Of a DNA stretch of 64,000 nt, positions 61,301 to 64,000 are shown piece after piece; the first letter of the stretch is position 1; each line of letters begins with the position of its first letter. This stretch comes from Cardiocondyla obscurior (taxonomy: Eukaryota > Arthropoda > Insecta > Hymenoptera > Formicidae), in NCBI RefSeq assembly GCF_019399895.1, contig NC_091868.1:7255593-7319592 (forward strand), in the 5' to 3' direction. Made by a program: the position numbers and the translations under genes. The notes beneath the pieces are model-generated. The model worked only from the letters and a program-made list of their open reading frames with translations, made no database searches and was not told the origin of the DNA.

Positions 61301-64000
61301 ATACCGGCGCACGAGGGTGCCGGGGCACAGGGTCGAAGAATGAGCAGGAAGGGAAATTGTAGGGCTCCACATTGACGGCGTGTCACGTCGGTCGAAACGC
61401 CGTTAAAATATAGAGGAATAAAAAACAACTAGAGGAAGAAGGTAATTAGGATCGGGGGCAGGCCAAAAGAAAAAAAAAAGAATTAAATGAGTACGTATCG
61501 TTTATTTACTTCGTAACAAGCCATTTTTGCGTGGCTACTGGGTACGCAAAAATTTTCATAAGCTCACAAAATTAATTAATAAAAGTAATAATTTTATTCG
61601 CAATTATTACCCGCCTGTATTTGTCACCCATATAATATGTTACTTTTATCCCGCAAAGCTTGCAAACGACAATTCCTATTCAAAGCTTACTTTTCACGTT
61701 GCAATTTAATTTGTAACAAATAATAGAACAACATTTTATACCGTATTATAAAATAATATACTCATTACACCAAAGTCCATAATTGCGAAACGCCTGTGCT
61801 TTTGCGGATATGTAATAGAAAGGTATATTATATATTTATTGCGAAAGGAGAAAAAGAGCGTGTCGAAAACTGACTCGCCCCATAAATTCGCACTCGTACA
61901 TGTTACGCCGGCGAAACAAACTGCATTTCCGTAATTAATATCGGCGAAGTCAAATAATTCCGGATACGCGTGTGCCGCGAGACGGCTTTACGAGATTGCT
62001 GAATTAATTTTCCCTAAAGGAAGAGGGAGAGAAAGTGTGCGAGCGAGTCCTTCTATGTGCCATCGCGCGAAATCCATCCATCAATCTTCATCTTTCATCG
62101 TCGGCGTGAAAAATGTCGAACCACTTATCTCACCGTCCCGATTAACGGTACCGGGAATTGCCGGCTTGGGCGTCGGGCGTTTACCGCGAATTAACGGCGC
62201 AAATCGCGAGCGAAACGCAACGCGGGTGTCCTCGGTCCTTTCGGTTCCCCGCTTCCGGTCGCGCGAGGTCGGGCGAGACAAACGGCGCGAGACAAACGGC
62301 GCGAGACCCCTGTGTTCTCCGCAGTCGCATCTCGAGTGCGTCGCGACGCACCCCAGGTGGAACAAAAGCGCCCGAGGGGGAGAGGAAGGGAAAACGAGAG
62401 GGACGCAAAAGGAAAGACAGGATGACGAGAAGCTGCGCGCGCGTACGCCCTTTCTTTTTGTCGTAGGCAGGAAGCCATCGAAGATGAGAGCCATTTCCTG
62501 GCCCCTAGGAAGAATTCCGGTGACGTATAGAGTCCTTCGTCTTTCTTTTTTTTTTTCTTTTTTTTTCCCCTCTTCTCTCCCGCAGAGGCGCCCGAAGACG
62601 TTGGCCCGCAGACGCCGGGCGAGACACTACCGTCCGGTAAAAACAAACGTACGTTTCGTTTGTGAAATACGAAACGGAGAGCCACGGGGCAAAAGTGCTG
62701 AATGGGCGCGAGAAAGACGAGCGATCGCGCTTAATTAACAATTATCGTCACGACTGTCATTCGCGGACCGTTCGGACACCGCTCCCTCGTTATAGATATT
62801 ATTTTCTTTTTCGTTCAATTTTTCTTTTTCTTTTTATATTCTTCAAAAGAATAAGAATACCGACTTTTACTCGTCACGCCGTAATGCGCTTAGCAACTCT
62901 TGCCGTTCAAAATTATCACAATTTCGTAATAATCTCCTTGTTTTCGTGATTTCCTTGAAATACTGATCCGATTTGAAATTATTTCACGCATAGTAATTTT
63001 CGGACTGCTTTGTACGACGTTCAATTATCTAATAATTTTCCCACGTCGGTGTCGCGAAATATAAAGGCTTTTCGCGAAATTAGTTCGCTTATCGCTGAGT
63101 GCAGCGCGTCATTCTGGGCGATGCGCTTTTCCGCGGGCCGATATTTCGGCGGGACACGGCGGTGCAATTTTGGCGGAATGCACGGATTGCACAATAACGC
63201 GGAAAAAGAAGGGGCGTTAAGGAGTTGTTCCATTTTAATGCCTTCGCTTCGGTAAAAGCGAGGCGCATCAGCGGTTCTGTTCGATTCGATTTGCATTATT
63301 CGCGTGGCGTTCTTTTTTCTTTTTTTCTTCATGTTTTCAAAATTATTCTCTCAGAAAATTCGCCGTTATTTGCCAAATCGTGAAACTTGGCCGCGAGCCG
63401 GTGCGGCCATTTCCGAAATTGAGTGTCCGAGCGTGCAGCGTTTCACCGCTTGTCTCTCTATTGCGAGATTAGTAATTAATATAATTTCAATTACGCGCTA
63501 GCGACGGACAAGACGTCGATTGATCCGGGAGGATTATCAGAAACTCATCGCGCAAAAACGACGAAACGGTCGTGATCGGAAGGTGGCTTCTTGTCGCGAC
63601 TCCTCAAAATAAATTCGAGCGCAAAATCATCTCGTCCACGCCGGGAACTGAACGGAGCGCGTTTTATGCCCGGCGAACGACGATCGGTCTCTGCTAGAAG
63701 TTACAACTCGCTCGTCGCGGATCGACGCCGAATATCGACGAGAAATGTACGCGCGTCCGAATCTGAAATTCTCCGTGGCGCGATTCGAAATTAGCCGGGC
63801 GAATCCGGGACGAGGGGAAGTGGGACGGGGAGAAAGTACGACACATCCTCTCTCCGGGTCCCTCTGATAAATTCATTCGGGTCAGTCAGGGGTCGACTCA
63901 AGCCGCTACTATTCACCATGCGGCTGAATCAGCGCTAATGGGTCGGCGAGGGAAGCAGGGGAGGCAGAGGCCGGGAGGAGAAGCGGCGGGCTGCAATCTT
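52387..64000. other. Upstream flank of the catenin gene, no supported gene
   Basis: About 11.6 kb of mixed DNA. GC-rich, CpG-dense blocks (about 54000-56100, 57640-58480, 59100-59620, 60100-60900 and 62030-62720) alternate with AT-rich stretches (57150-57500, 58800-59000). The blocks could contain the catenin promoter and non-coding first exons, but I cannot place them. Long frames here are Arg/Ser-rich and unconvincing. Confidence 0.45.
58381..58396. repeat. (CCCA)n microsatellite
   Basis: Short CCCA run. A CTAC-rich repeat lies about 200 bp upstream (about 58155-58185). Confidence 0.8.

Noticed and set aside
62037..62738. 233-codon plus-strand frame
   Set aside because: Arg-rich with no domain; competing frames on both strands; composition effect.

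Overview
The window looks like a chromosomal piece of an insect genome, most likely a hymenopteran and possibly an ant. The reasons are intron-rich genes with GT-AG junctions, a single p120/delta-catenin-type gene, an insect-style JmjC/cupin-like membrane protein, CpG-rich intergenic DNA without obvious CpG depletion, and many short poly-A/poly-T and GA/CT tracts. The order call rests on composition and protein resemblance judged by eye, not on a search. I see no bacterial, viral or CRISPR features.

Three protein-coding genes can be supported, all on the minus strand. (1) 5147-7052: the large first coding exon of a Onecut (HNF6-type) transcription factor. It ends just after the CUT domain at a phase-1 splice donor. 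The homeodomain exon is not in the window and must lie beyond coordinate 1, across an intron of more than 5.1 kb. (2) 17395-25775: a six-exon gene for a 329-residue type II membrane protein with a lumenal or extracellular JmjC/cupin-like domain (H-V-D plus a distal His). It was joined from exons whose phases all agree. (3) 39049-51967: a twelve-exon p120-catenin/delta-catenin gene encoding 927 residues. It has a disordered Tyr/Pro/Ser-rich N-terminus, an armadillo domain with the family's lysine-rich loop, and a C-terminal DSWV PDZ ligand.

The rest is non-coding as far as I can see. 1-5146 is Onecut intron. 7053-10900 is a GC- and CT-rich Onecut 5' flank. 10901-16849 is AT/GC mosaic intergenic DNA with two weak exon candidates. 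The JmjC-like gene's introns hold a tandem ~352 bp duplication, a ~132 bp tandem repeat and a MITE-like element. 26300-39048 is a 12.7 kb gene-poor stretch with a second MITE-like element that shows a plausible 5 bp target duplication. 52014-64000 is the upstream side of the catenin gene and holds one exon-like plus-strand segment.

The three genes do not form an obvious pathway. Onecut is a nuclear regulator of neural and sensory development. The catenin acts at cadherin junctions. The JmjC-like protein probably acts in the secretory pathway. Most long open frames elsewhere are Arg/Ser-rich products of GC-rich DNA and are not annotated as genes.
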